Positions 25,701 through 33,449 of a stretch of DNA of 64,000 nucleotides are shown here, in pieces. The DNA lies in assembly GCF_032302195.1 (NCBI RefSeq), contig NZ_CP135275.1:2914001-2978000 (forward strand), in the 5' to 3' direction. Each line of letters opens with the position of its first letter. Position 1 is the stretch's first letter. Source of the stretch: Paenibacillus sp. MMS20-IR301. GTDB lineage: Bacteria > Bacillota > Bacilli > Paenibacillales > Paenibacillaceae. Below the pieces are notes generated by a model. That model did not search any database. It had not been told where the DNA came from and was given only the letters and a program-made list of their open reading frames with translations. The position numbers and the translations under genes were made by a program.

Positions 25701-27095
25701 TTAATTAAGGGGTTTGGATTCAGAGTCAGTGATCAGCTTCATTTGTTCCGGATAACCGTAAGTACCGTGTTCACTGATATCCAGACCCATCAATTCTTCT
25801 TCTTCAGTAACACGGATGCCGATTACCATCTTCATTACGTAGAGGATGATGAAGGACATTGCTGCTACGAAGACAAAGGTTCCGACTACACCAAGCGCCT
25901 GAACACCAAGCTGATGGAGTCCGCCGCCGTAGAACAGACCTGCTTTACCTACAAGACCGCCTTGTTCAATCAGATCTGGTGCTGCAAAGAGACCAGTGGA
26001 CAAAGCTCCCCAGATACCAGCGATACCATGTACAGAGAAGGCATAGATCGGATCATCCAGGCCCGCACGCTCCAGCCACTGGGAAGTCATGAAGGTAAAG
26101 GCACCTGCAACCAGACCGATGATGATAGCTGCCCATGGTTCAACAAATGCGCAGGCACCTGTGATTGCAACCAGTGCAGCAAGTACGCCGTTCAGCATTG
26201 CCGGAATATCCGATTTACCGAAGTACAGCCAGGAAGCGACGAGCGCAGCCAGACCGCCTGCTGCTGCAGCAATATTAGTAGTCAAGGCAACATGACCGAA
26301 GAATCCGCCCATAGGAGACAAAGCGCTACCTGGGTTGAAACCGAACCAGCCGAACCAGAGAATAATTACACCGAGTACTGTGAACACTTGGTTGTGGCCC
26401 GGGATAATTACCGGTTTGCCTTCTTTATTGAACTTGCCGAGACGAGGTTTGAGCAGGATTGTCGCAACAACTGCTGCAGTTGCACCTGTCAGATGGACTA
26501 CTGTAGAACCGGCATAATCCTGCATGCTCAGCTCAGCCAGCCAGCCGCCGCCCCATACCCAGTGAGCTACAACCGGATAGATTACAACAGAGAAAAGAAT
26601 TCCGAAGATAATGTATACGCTCAGCTTCGCACGTTCTGCCATACCGCCGGATACGATGGCCAGGGAGACCGCTGCGAATGCCATTTGGAACAGGAATTTA
26701 ACGTTCATAGTCACATCGGAGAATCCAAGCGCATTATCGAACAATGCTGCCTTGGTATCACCACCGTAGAAGAAGCCTGTAGTTCCGAAGAAGCTGTTGC
26801 CGTTTCCGAAACCGAGACCGAAGCCGAATGCCCAGAAGCACAAGCTTGCAATCGCGAGTGTCAATACCGTCTTACCGGCAACGTGACCGGCATTCTTCAT
26901 CCGGACCGAACCGGCTTCAAGCAGTGCAAATCCGGATTGCATAAAGAATACTAAGATAAATGCCAGGAAAGTAAAGGCCGTGTCCAGACCGATCTGCAAA
27001 TCCGGTGCTGCCGGACCTTCAGCAGCAAAGGCGCTGACCGGGTAGATCATCAGTGTAATCATGGCCAGGAACATCATCAATAATTTCTTTTTCAT
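25701..27095 (-). CDS. amtB: ammonium transporter
   Basis: A 464-aa Amt/Rh channel conducting ammonium across the membrane. An N-terminal signal-like helix (MKKKLLMMFLAMITLMI) precedes eleven predicted membrane spans. Family motifs such as DTAFTFLAFILVFFMQSGFA, GSTVVHLTGA (carrying one conserved pore His) and the second His region FSVHGIAGIWG are visible. The PII gene glnK/nrgB that often follows amtB is absent; a GlnD-like nucleotidyltransferase gene takes its place. Two GlnR/TnrA-type boxes flank its transcript start. Confidence 0.95.
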   Translation of the reverse strand: MKKKLLMMFLAMITLMIYPVSAFAAEGPAAPDLQIGLDTAFTFLAFILVFFMQSGFALLEAGSVRMKNAGHVAGKTVLTLAIASLCFWAFGFGLGFGNGNSFFGTTGFFYGGDTKAALFDNALGFSDVTMNVKFLFQMAFAAVSLAIVSGGMAERAKLSVYIIFGILFSVVIYPVVAHWVWGGGWLAELSMQDYAGSTVVHLTGATAAVVATILLKPRLGKFNKEGKPVIIPGHNQVFTVLGVIILWFGWFGFNPGSALSPMGGFFGHVALTTNIAAAAGGLAALVASWLYFGKSDIPAMLNGVLAALVAITGACAFVEPWAAIIIGLVAGAFTFMTSQWLERAGLDDPIYAFSVHGIAGIWGALSTGLFAAPDLIEQGGLVGKAGLFYGGGLHQLGVQALGVVGTFVFVAAMSFIILYVMKMVIGIRVTEEEELMGLDISEHGTYGYPEQMKLITDSESKPLN

Positions 27096-27114
27096 ACTTT
27101 ACCCCACTCCCCAA

Positions 27115-27182
27115 TGTTATATTTTCTAACAAAGCGTGAAACTCTTAATGTCATTATAATCAGAAGTCAGGTAAATTGACAA
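27115..27182 (-). promoter_or_regulatory. amtB promoter with two GlnR/TnrA boxes
   Basis: TTGTCA (27177-27182) and TATAAT (27153-27158) are spaced by 18 bp. A perfect TGTNAN7TNACA palindrome, TGTTATATTTTCTAACA, lies at 27115-27131 just downstream of the predicted start. A second with one mismatch (AGTCAGGTAAATTGACA, 27165-27181) overlaps the -35. Together they predict control by GlnR or TnrA according to nitrogen supply. Confidence 0.75.
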
Positions 27183-27631
27183 GACTATTTTTTTGAATGC
27201 TCTAATTTATTTTTCAGCACTCGTGAATTCTTCGCAGAATCGCATTTCTCCGCTCCAACCGCTGATAACCCGCGGTAATATCCAGCTTGGCAACCCTACG
27301 ATGATGCAAGCGCATACACTGGAAATAACGCGTTTGATTCCTTTTCTTTGTATTTTTATTAATTTATATTAGTAAACATGCCTTAAATCAGTTGCAAAAT
27401 ACCTAACATGATTCCTCATTCCTTCAATAAACAATCCAGCTAACCACATGTACCAGTCTCAACATATTTATGACAACAGTATTTTTGTAGCTCTTCTTTA
27501 TAAAGATGACACATTATGTTATATTCAGCACCCTCTGTAATGGGTTCTCCATTCATTCTGCTGCTACACAAGCTGTTAAAGCAGACATATCCCGAGGCCT
27601 GACCGGCATATACTTTAAGTAAGCGTGACGT
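27183..27631. other. long intergenic region without recognised gene
   Basis: Between the divergent amtB and merR promoters lies about 450 bp of A/T-rich sequence. I find no open frame with an SD, no hairpin-T terminator and no known RNA motif here. Confidence 0.5.
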
Positions 27632-27661
27632 TTGACTGTACGGTTTCGGATTTGTTATGAT
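27632..27661 (+). promoter_or_regulatory. predicted merR-yugP promoter
   Basis: TTGACT, 18 bp and TATGAT. No dyad typical of a MerR operator (long -10/-35 spacing with a palindrome) is obvious within the spacer. Confidence 0.6.
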
Positions 27662-27759
27662 TAATTTATGGTATACAGCATCAATAATTCGAGCAGAGCA
27701 CCGCTGTATTAACAGCTACAGCAACCGGCTCTTCCAGCGAGGTGAGACAACTTGGAGAT

Positions 27760-28191
27760 ATGACCCTGTACCGGATCGGGGAGCTGGCCAAGACAGCCGG
27801 CATAAGTGAACGCACCATTGATTATTATACGAAGCTCGGACTTATAACCCCTGAGTCGAGAAGCATGAAGAATTACCGTTTGTACCGACATGAAACCTTA
27901 GCCGATTTACAACGTATTAATCAGCTAAAGCAAGAGAAGTATACATTGGAAGAGATTAAATCCCTGATGGGCAAATGGAATGCAGCAACACCGGAAGCCG
28001 AAGTCTCCGGCAAGCTGGTTCAGCTGGAGCTTCAGATGCAGCAGCTGGAGCGGGAAGTCAAAGCGCTGGAGCCTGTAATCAGCGGGCTTAAGCCCGGGCA
28101 GGCCAACCGGGCACTGGCAGCACTGATTCCCCAGGGCGTTGCCTGCATCGAAGCGATTCGGCTGCTGCTGACGCAGAGCCCGCCAATGTAA
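27760..28191 (+). CDS. MerR family transcriptional regulator
   Basis: A 143-aa regulator with an N-terminal winged helix-turn-helix (YRIGELAKTAGISERTIDYYTKLGLI, residues 3-28) and a central coiled coil for dimerisation. The C-terminal effector part is short and has no cysteine pair, so it is unlike metal sensors. I favour the ATG at 27760, although its GGAG is close; a GTG at 27742 would add six residues. It precedes yugP by 34 bp in the same direction and may regulate it or itself. Confidence 0.82.
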   Translation: MTLYRIGELAKTAGISERTIDYYTKLGLITPESRSMKNYRLYRHETLADLQRINQLKQEKYTLEEIKSLMGKWNAATPEAEVSGKLVQLELQMQQLEREVKALEPVISGLKPGQANRALAALIPQGVACIEAIRLLLTQSPPM

Positions 28192-28225
28192 GAGCTTGAA
28201 ACTTAATTTGGAGGAATGAGAGCAT

Positions 28226-28903
28226 ATGATGCCCCTAATGTATCTATTAATATTTGTCGCCTTTATCATCTCTATATGGGCCCAGTTCAGAGTCAAAGGA
28301 AATTTCAAGAAATGGTCGAAGGTGGCTAACCTGAATGGCTTGACTGGATACGACGCAGCCCGGCGCATGCTTGATGCGAACGGACTCTACGATGTACCTA
28401 TTGAACCGGTTCGGGGAACCCTCTCCGACCACTATGATCCGATCAACCGGGTTGTCCGGCTGTCCGAGCCTGTATATTATGAAAGCTCCATCGCATCTGT
28501 CGCTGTAGCCTGTCACGAGATTGGCCACGCCATCCAGCATAAGGAGCATTATCCGATGCTGACGCTGCGCCACCGGATGTTCCCGGTTGTCAATTTCGCC
28601 TCCGGCATAGCACCATTCATGCTGCTGGCCGGCTTTTTCTTCAGCTCCATGAACTTGGTCGGTCTCGGTATCATCTTCTTCTCCGCCGCTGTCGCCTTCC
28701 AGCTGGTCACACTGCCGGTAGAATTCAATGCCAGCAGCCGCGCACGCCGTATCATGATGCAGCAGGGCTTCATCCGCAGCGAAGAGGAGCGCGGGGTGGC
28801 CAAAGTTCTGAATGCCGCAGCCCTCACTTATGTTGCAGCCGCATTAGTCTCGCTGCTTGAGCTTATCCGTCTGATCCTGATGTTCGTGGGCAACCGCGAC
28901 TAA
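28226..28903 (+). CDS. yugP: zinc metallopeptidase YugP
   Basis: A 225-aa membrane-embedded peptidase of the DUF2268/YugP type. The zinc motif ACHEIGHAIQHKEH (about residues 94-107) is intact. It is flanked by an N-terminal helix and three further hydrophobic segments around 118-170 and 195-220. Relatives are proposed membrane-protein quality-control proteases, but the substrate is unknown. The SD GGAGGAATGAG precedes ATG. It is probably co-transcribed with the MerR gene and ends at a shared bidirectional terminator. Confidence 0.88.
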   Translation: MMPLMYLLIFVAFIISIWAQFRVKGNFKKWSKVANLNGLTGYDAARRMLDANGLYDVPIEPVRGTLSDHYDPINRVVRLSEPVYYESSIASVAVACHEIGHAIQHKEHYPMLTLRHRMFPVVNFASGIAPFMLLAGFFFSSMNLVGLGIIFFSAAVAFQLVTLPVEFNASSRARRIMMQQGFIRSEEERGVAKVLNAAALTYVAAALVSLLELIRLILMFVGNRD

Positions 28904-28929
28904 GCTGCAGGCAACCCATAATGATAAAA

Positions 28930-28966
28930 CAATACCCCGGTAGGCTATGAGCCGACCGGGGTATTG
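28930..28966. terminator. bidirectional terminator
   Basis: Perfect arms AATACCCCGGT and ACCGGGGTATT lie between convergent yugP and the LysR gene, and overlap the last codons of the latter. Confidence 0.8.
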
Positions 28967-29868
28967 TTATGCTGTCTATCTTTGAAATAAGTTAGCAGGA
29001 AGGTCCGGAAAGAACGGGCTACCAGCGGAAGCTTGCCGTCCGACCGGTGAATCAGCCCTACCGTCCGGGTCACCGACGGCTCTACCACCCGCACCTGCGC
29101 AGGCTGCAGCGGGTTGGTCTGGTATAGCGCCATTTCCGGCAGCAGGCTAACCCCCATTCCGGCGGCAACCAGGCCGCGGATCGTATCTGTCTCTCCGCCC
29201 TCAAACGCGATCTGGGGCTTAAAGCCTGCCTGCAGGCAGGCTTGCCATACAATCGGCCGCAGGGAGTAGCCTTGGCTGAATAAGACAAACTTCTCTTCCC
29301 GCAGCTGCTCCAGAGAGATCACCTGCTCCCCGGCCAGCGGATGGTTCTGCGGCAGAATGGCGAACAATTCCTCGGTCATAACTATATCCCCGGCAACACG
29401 GCCGTCGTTCTCCGGGAAAGGTGAGATGAATGCCAGATCCACCTCGCCAGAGATTACATCCTTAATCAGCGACGGGTAGGCCCCCTGCTTGAAGCGGAAC
29501 TTCACATGAGGATAATGCCGGCGGAATTCAGCAACTATAGTGGGGATCAGATGCGTCCCCAGGCTATGCGGAAAGCCGATGCGGATCTCTCCGCGCTCCG
29601 GGTCAAGGAACTCATGCACCTCGGCCACTGAACGGTCAAGCTCATTCAGCACCGCTTCCACCCGTTTGCGGAAGAGCTGGCCGACAGGTGTAAGCTGCAG
29701 ATTCCTTCCCTTCTGCATGAACAGATCTACACCGAGCTCCTCTTCCAGCTGATGAATCTGGCGGCTTACGGCAGACTGTGCGACATGCAGCTCCTCTGCG
29801 GCTCTGGTCACATGTTCCTTTTGGGCAACTTTCAGAAAATACTGCAGCTGTCTAAGCTCCACATCCAC
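28945..29868 (-). CDS. LysR family regulator, GltC-like
   Basis: A 307-aa LysR-type regulator. The N-terminal helix-turn-helix (LRQLQYFLKVAQKEHVTRAA, then VAQSAVSRQIHQLEEELG) is followed by a periplasmic-binding-like effector domain. Motifs FLDPERGEIRIGFPHSLGTHL and GLVAAGMGVSLLPE resemble Bacillus GltC, which controls glutamate synthase. No glt genes are in the window, so the target is uncertain. It starts seven bases after the rhomboid stop and is probably co-transcribed with it. Confidence 0.85.
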   Translation of the reverse strand: MDVELRQLQYFLKVAQKEHVTRAAEELHVAQSAVSRQIHQLEEELGVDLFMQKGRNLQLTPVGQLFRKRVEAVLNELDRSVAEVHEFLDPERGEIRIGFPHSLGTHLIPTIVAEFRRHYPHVKFRFKQGAYPSLIKDVISGEVDLAFISPFPENDGRVAGDIVMTEELFAILPQNHPLAGEQVISLEQLREEKFVLFSQGYSLRPIVWQACLQAGFKPQIAFEGGETDTIRGLVAAGMGVSLLPEMALYQTNPLQPAQVRVVEPSVTRTVGLIHRSDGKLPLVARSFRTFLLTYFKDRQHNNTPVGS

Positions 29869-29875
29869 ACCCTCT

Positions 29876-30502
29876 TTATCGTCGATTTCTTGAAAATATG
29901 CGGATAATCAGCCCGTAAAGGAAGAATCCGGCAATCAGCCCGCCGATATGCGCCATATAGTCGACATGCGGGGTGGCAAAGGACATAATAATCCCCATCA
30001 CCAGCACGCCATACAGCGTCTTACGGGAGCCCTCGTCCATCATATTCCGCTGCAGCACGGCAATGTAGAGAAATGCCCCATACACTGCATAGATTGCCCC
30101 AGAGGCGCCTACAGAGACAATGCCAATCTCCACATCCCCCCGGCTGCTGACGGCAACCCCCAGAAGATTCGCCAGGAACCCTCCAGCCAGATACAACAGC
30201 ACGTACCTCCACCAGCCCATAAGACGCTCCAGCGGAGGAGCAAAGACCAGCAGGGCAAAGCAGTTAAAGAACAAGTGGGCAAAGCCGTTGTGCAGGAACA
30301 TAGCGGCCGCATAACGCCACAGCTCATCCTTCTCGGGGCTCACGTTTACCGTCGCCCCGTAGTTGACCAGTGTATGCAGATTAGTGGATCCCCCGTTCAG
30401 GGTCAGCACGATAAACATTAGTACATTGGCCAGAATCAATACACAGGTTACAGGATAATACCGGATATAACTTTTCCAATTCTCATAGCGTACGAAAATC
30501 AT
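29876..30502 (-). CDS. rhomboid family intramembrane serine protease
   Basis: A 208-aa six-helix rhomboid protease. The catalytic Ser is in SVGASGAIYAVYGAF and the catalytic His in PHVDYMAHIGGLIAGF. The conserved HNGFAHLFFNCFALLVF of loop 1 and helix 2 is also present. It cleaves membrane-anchored substrates within the bilayer; these are unknown here. I chose the ATG at 30502 because AAAAGGATGG precedes it; a frame from 30547 would add 15 hydrophilic residues without an SD. It is upstream of the LysR gene and divergent from tpx. Confidence 0.88.
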   Translation of the reverse strand: MIFVRYENWKSYIRYYPVTCVLILANVLMFIVLTLNGGSTNLHTLVNYGATVNVSPEKDELWRYAAAMFLHNGFAHLFFNCFALLVFAPPLERLMGWWRYVLLYLAGGFLANLLGVAVSSRGDVEIGIVSVGASGAIYAVYGAFLYIAVLQRNMMDEGSRKTLYGVLVMGIIMSFATPHVDYMAHIGGLIAGFFLYGLIIRIFSRNRR

Positions 30503-30533
30503 AGCACCCATCCTTTTATGTATGTTGCCTCGC

Positions 30534-30563
30534 TCGACATTCGGCATCTAAAAAGATTATAAT
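30534..30563 (+). promoter_or_regulatory. predicted tpx promoter
   Basis: TCGACA, 18 bp and a perfect TATAAT, about 50 bp upstream of the tpx start codon. Confidence 0.5.
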
Positions 30564-30613
30564 TTATTGTGGCAGTACAATCCAATTTTGCAATTCAAGG
30601 AGGAACCACGGAC

Positions 30614-31132
30614 ATGTCGCAAGAAAGAACAGGCGTAGCTACTTTTAAGGGCAACCCGATTACTCTGGTTGGACCCGAGCTGAAGGCCGGAGATGACGCA
30701 CCGCAATTTGTGGTAAGCAAGAACCTGCTGGAAGAAGCTTCACTTCAAGATTACGCCGGTAAAATTAAGCTGATCAGCGTAGTCCCTTCTCTGGATACCG
30801 GTGTATGTGATGCCCAGACCCGCCGCTTCAACAGCGAGGCAGCCGGTCTCGGAGAGGATGTTGTGATCCTCACCATCAGCACGGACCTTCCTTTCGCCCA
30901 GGCACGCTGGTGCGGTGCTGCAGGCATTGACAGTGTAATCACCCTGTCTGACCATAAGGACACCGCCTTTGGACAAGCCTACGGCGTACTGATCAAAGAG
31001 TTCCGGCTTGATATGCGTTCCATTTTCGTTGTAGACAAGAATGATAAGCTGGCTTACGTCGAGTATCTGGGTGAGATGGCTGAGCATCCCGATTACGAGG
31101 CAGCTATTGCCGCTGTACAAGCACTGCTGTAA
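30614..31132 (+). CDS. tpx: thiol peroxidase
   Basis: A 172-aa atypical 2-Cys peroxiredoxin reducing hydroperoxides with thioredoxin. The peroxidatic Cys65 is in PSLDTGVCDAQTR and the resolving Cys100 in ARWCGAAG, spacing normal for Tpx. The FKGNPITLVG start and EHPDYEAA end are family-typical. The SD AAGGAGG precedes the ATG. It is a single gene with its own promoter and a strong terminator. Confidence 0.96.
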   Translation: MSQERTGVATFKGNPITLVGPELKAGDDAPQFVVSKNLLEEASLQDYAGKIKLISVVPSLDTGVCDAQTRRFNSEAAGLGEDVVILTISTDLPFAQARWCGAAGIDSVITLSDHKDTAFGQAYGVLIKEFRLDMRSIFVVDKNDKLAYVEYLGEMAEHPDYEAAIAAVQALL

Positions 31133-31168
31133 GTACAAGCACACAATCGTATAAATCCCTGTTTTCCG

Positions 31169-31205
31169 AAAAAAAGCGGCAGAAGGACTTCCTTCTCCGC
31201 TTTTT
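31169..31205. terminator. tpx terminator
   Basis: AAAAAGCGG-AGAAGG and CCTTCT-CCGCTTTTT arms 35 bp after the tpx stop, usable on both strands. Confidence 0.85.
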
Positions 31206-31308
31206 GCGTATATTTGCTCCATAAAATTTATCAGTGCTCTGCAGCTTATGTCCACCTTAGAAACCGCATACAATCTCTTAACAGCCAAAAGCACAGTCTT
31301 TATTTCGC

Positions 31309-31698
31309 TTAGTCAGCCTTATATTTGCCCAGCTTCTTATCGAGCGACTGGTACAAACGCTGAATGACACGGTAGTTGGCCCCCAAATCACCAAGTGATC
31401 CTCTGGAGGCAGAATACATATCTACAGCACATCGTACAGGTGTGGTACTCAGTACAGATACTGTAATATCCAGTGTACGGCCGAACGTCGTTCTCTTCTC
31501 CAGGGTGATTTCCCCTACAGACTGCACTTCATGCAGCACTTTGAATCCAGGAATTTTCTTCAGCGTTGCGGATACTTCATCCCACGCCTTGTCTTTTGAA
31601 AGATTGTAATAACGTGTCTTCAGTGCCGGATCTTTCGCGCGGTCGCTTGTCCCGTCATGGCTGCGGAATAAACCGACCAAGGTTCTTTTCAACGACAA
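31309..31698 (-). CDS. DUF1499-like protein
   Basis: A 129-aa soluble protein. The C-terminal part with VDMYSASRGSLGDLGANYRVIQRLYQSLD matches the arginine/glycine pattern of the DUF1499 family (RS-S-x-GxGDxGxNxxRI). No signal peptide is seen. The function is unknown; related proteins are often described only as conserved hypothetical. The start ATG follows GGGGGAAGAAT. It has a monocistronic arrangement, with the 6S RNA region upstream. Confidence 0.7.
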   Translation of the reverse strand: MSLKRTLVGLFRSHDGTSDRAKDPALKTRYYNLSKDKAWDEVSATLKKIPGFKVLHEVQSVGEITLEKRTTFGRTLDITVSVLSTTPVRCAVDMYSASRGSLGDLGANYRVIQRLYQSLDKKLGKYKAD

Positions 31699-31865
31699 AA
31701 TTCTTCCCCCTCTTCAAATCCCAAGTTCACTATCCTAAGTGTAACACTCTTATCCCCGGAACAAAAGAGCATAGCGCACTTTCTCCAGGCAAATAGCCCC
31801 AGATCGCCCGCATTGTCAGAATCCTGTCCCAATTTCGCAGGCAGTTTAATTCATTTATCTTTCAA

Positions 31866-31909
31866 AAAAGGCATCCTATACCTGCAATAAGCAGGAAACA
31901 GGATGCCTT
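31866..31909 (-). terminator. strong terminator downstream of 6S RNA
   Basis: A two-tier hairpin with AGGCATCCT/AGGATGCCT outer arms and CTGC/GCAG inner arms, followed by six T on the minus strand, 11 bp past the predicted 6S RNA 3' end. Confidence 0.85.
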
Positions 31910-31919
31910 GTCATTACAT

Positions 31920-32111
31920 TAGAAAACCCGCCTATGCCGTCCGGCTGCAGTGTCTTCTGAACCTGCTAGAGCAGGTGGGTGACCGCAGAAGTCGTTTTTG
32001 AATTCCCCGGGTCATATAGACAGGGCATTTCAGCTGCGCTTCATGTAGATCTCCCAAGACATTATCATTGGTTCAAAACAACGAGCAACCATAACGTACA
32101 TCGCAGGATTT
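31920..32111 (-). ncRNA. ssrS: 6S RNA (RNA polymerase regulator)
   Basis: A roughly 190-nt RNA predicted by position and fold. A promoter lies immediately upstream and a terminator immediately downstream. The ends pair in a long interrupted closing stem: CCTGCGATG...GGTTGC at the 5' side against GCAGCCGG...GGCGGG at the 3' side. A large central region and a 3' CACCTGCT/AGCAGGT hairpin follow the 6S layout, and the size is right. 6S RNA mimics an open promoter and sequesters sigma-A RNA polymerase in stationary phase. I recognised it by structure and partial motif memory, not by a covariance search. Confidence 0.72.
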
Positions 32112-32117
32112 ATAACT

Positions 32118-32146
32118 ATTATATTGCGTTTTAACGAAAAAGTAAA
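32118..32146 (-). promoter_or_regulatory. predicted 6S RNA promoter
   Basis: TTTACT, 17 bp and a perfect TATAAT on the minus strand, placing the transcript start at about 32111. There is no start codon with an SD downstream. Confidence 0.7.
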
Positions 32147-32216
32147 CCTGTATGCGCTTTAATTAACACTGGGATAAAATTCCGTTAAAACTTCAAGCCT
32201 AATTGTTAACGGTATG

Positions 32217-33041
32217 TTAACTCTTTTTGAGGTCAATACCGGCTCTTTCATCCTCGTCTTCATCCTCATCATCAGAAGGCATTCCTTCGTTCTCCGCCGC
32301 TTCCAGCGCCGCCTGTTCCTCAGCCAGCTTCTTCTTCTCTACCTGCAGCTGCAGCTTATTATACGTCGCGAAGAAGTTAAAGAAAGCCAGCATCGCAATC
32401 AGCGTAGGAATACAAATGGCGTAAAGCACAGGATAACGCAGACCTATATAAAGTAGAACCGCTGCACCAATCAGGGTGGAGAACACACGGATCGGCCGGG
32501 CGATGGTCAACAGAATGGAGTTGGTCACCACTTCCTTGAAGGTCATCTGGTAATGTACGACAATTGAGAAGAAATTAAACATGGACACGAACAAAATAAT
32601 CATCAGCACCAGCATTAAAATACCGACGATTTTGAAATTGGCCATCTGCGTCATGTATACGGTCACATCTACATACATAATTACAAACAGCAGGGTGTAG
32701 ATAACCCCTCCAAGCATGCTTTTCAGATAATTCTCTTTGTACCCCTGAAAAAAAGTGCGGAATGTGCTTACATCTGTGTTGCCCATCACCCATTTGCGGA
32801 CCACTGTAAATAAAGCCGACGTTGCCGGAAATACAGTGAATGGCGCAAGCACGCCAAGAATCCAGTTGAGTGTGATCTGCTCATTCGGCCCGCCAGTCTC
32901 CGAGCCCAGCATGATCATCTTCATAATACCTGCAAACAGAAACGGAACTGAACACAGTGCCCACAAAATATTGCTGAAGGCAATACGTGATATCCATTCC
33001 GTGACGCGGTATAAACCGCCCATTGCTCCTTTAAACTCCAA
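32217..33041 (-). CDS. DUF624 (YesL-like) membrane protein
   Basis: A 274-aa protein with six predicted membrane helices and an N-terminal GGLYRVTEWISRIAFSNILW typical of DUF624/YesL. Family members often sit in carbohydrate-utilisation loci, but there is none here. A coiled coil (LQLQVEKKKLAEEQAALEAA) and a very acidic tail (DDEDEDEDE) extend into the cytosol and are longer than in most relatives. It stands alone, divergent from the small YjcZ-like gene. Confidence 0.82.
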   Translation of the reverse strand: MEFKGAMGGLYRVTEWISRIAFSNILWALCSVPFLFAGIMKMIMLGSETGGPNEQITLNWILGVLAPFTVFPATSALFTVVRKWVMGNTDVSTFRTFFQGYKENYLKSMLGGVIYTLLFVIMYVDVTVYMTQMANFKIVGILMLVLMIILFVSMFNFFSIVVHYQMTFKEVVTNSILLTIARPIRVFSTLIGAAVLLYIGLRYPVLYAICIPTLIAMLAFFNFFATYNKLQLQVEKKKLAEEQAALEAAENEGMPSDDEDEDEDERAGIDLKKS

Positions 33042-33217
33042 TTCCCTTCCTCCTGTCTATCTAGCGCATACTGCGTATCTTAACTATACCCTTTTGCCCC
33101 GGACTTTTCCAGCGCCCAAGTTTACGAAATATAGGTAAGTGTCTAGGCAAGCTCAGCAATCCGTCCATATATTAGAAACGTAACCACATCCACCACTGTT
33201 TAAAGGAGGTTAACCCC

Positions 33218-33313
33218 ATGTCCACACCAGTTGGCTACGGAGCCTGGACTTCCACCGGCACCATTCTTGTATTGTTCATTCTGCTTGTTATCATCACCCG
33301 CACTTTCATCTAG
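33218..33313 (+). CDS. YjcZ-like sporulation peptide (copy 2), 31 aa
   Basis: A 31-residue peptide, MSTPVGYGAWTSTG followed by ILVLFILLVII and TRTFI. It has a textbook SD (TAAAGGAGG) before ATG. It shares the TSTG-ILVLFILLVII-R core with the peptide at 10041-10133, so the two are paralogues. A CATATATTA box at 33166-33174 fits the -10 of the sporulation sigma factors E and K, consistent with spore-phase expression of a small membrane peptide. Too short for most gene finders. Confidence 0.82.
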   Translation: MSTPVGYGAWTSTGTILVLFILLVIITRTFI

Positions 33314-33393
33314 GCAACCTTAACGGGGACTCCATAATCCATCCCGGCTGCTGAACGGAGACTCCCCCGCTCCCACTGAATTTTATGCAAAAG

Positions 33394-33426
33394 AAAGACG
33401 AGAACCGCTAGCGGTTGCTCGTCTTC
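33394..33426 (-). terminator. terminator of DEAD-box helicase gene
   Basis: AAGACGAG-AACCGC and GCGGTT-CTCGTCTT arms with a T-rich tail on the minus strand, about 25 bp after the helicase stop codon; weaker on the plus strand. Confidence 0.8.
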
Positions 33427-33449
33427 TGTACTGCCCTTATGTGTAATTC

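Noticed and set aside
25743..26954. 403-codon open frame antisense to amtB
   Set aside because: It mirrors the amtB coding sequence, has no credible SD, is rich in Cys, His, Gln and Thr typical of antisense shadows, and matches no family.
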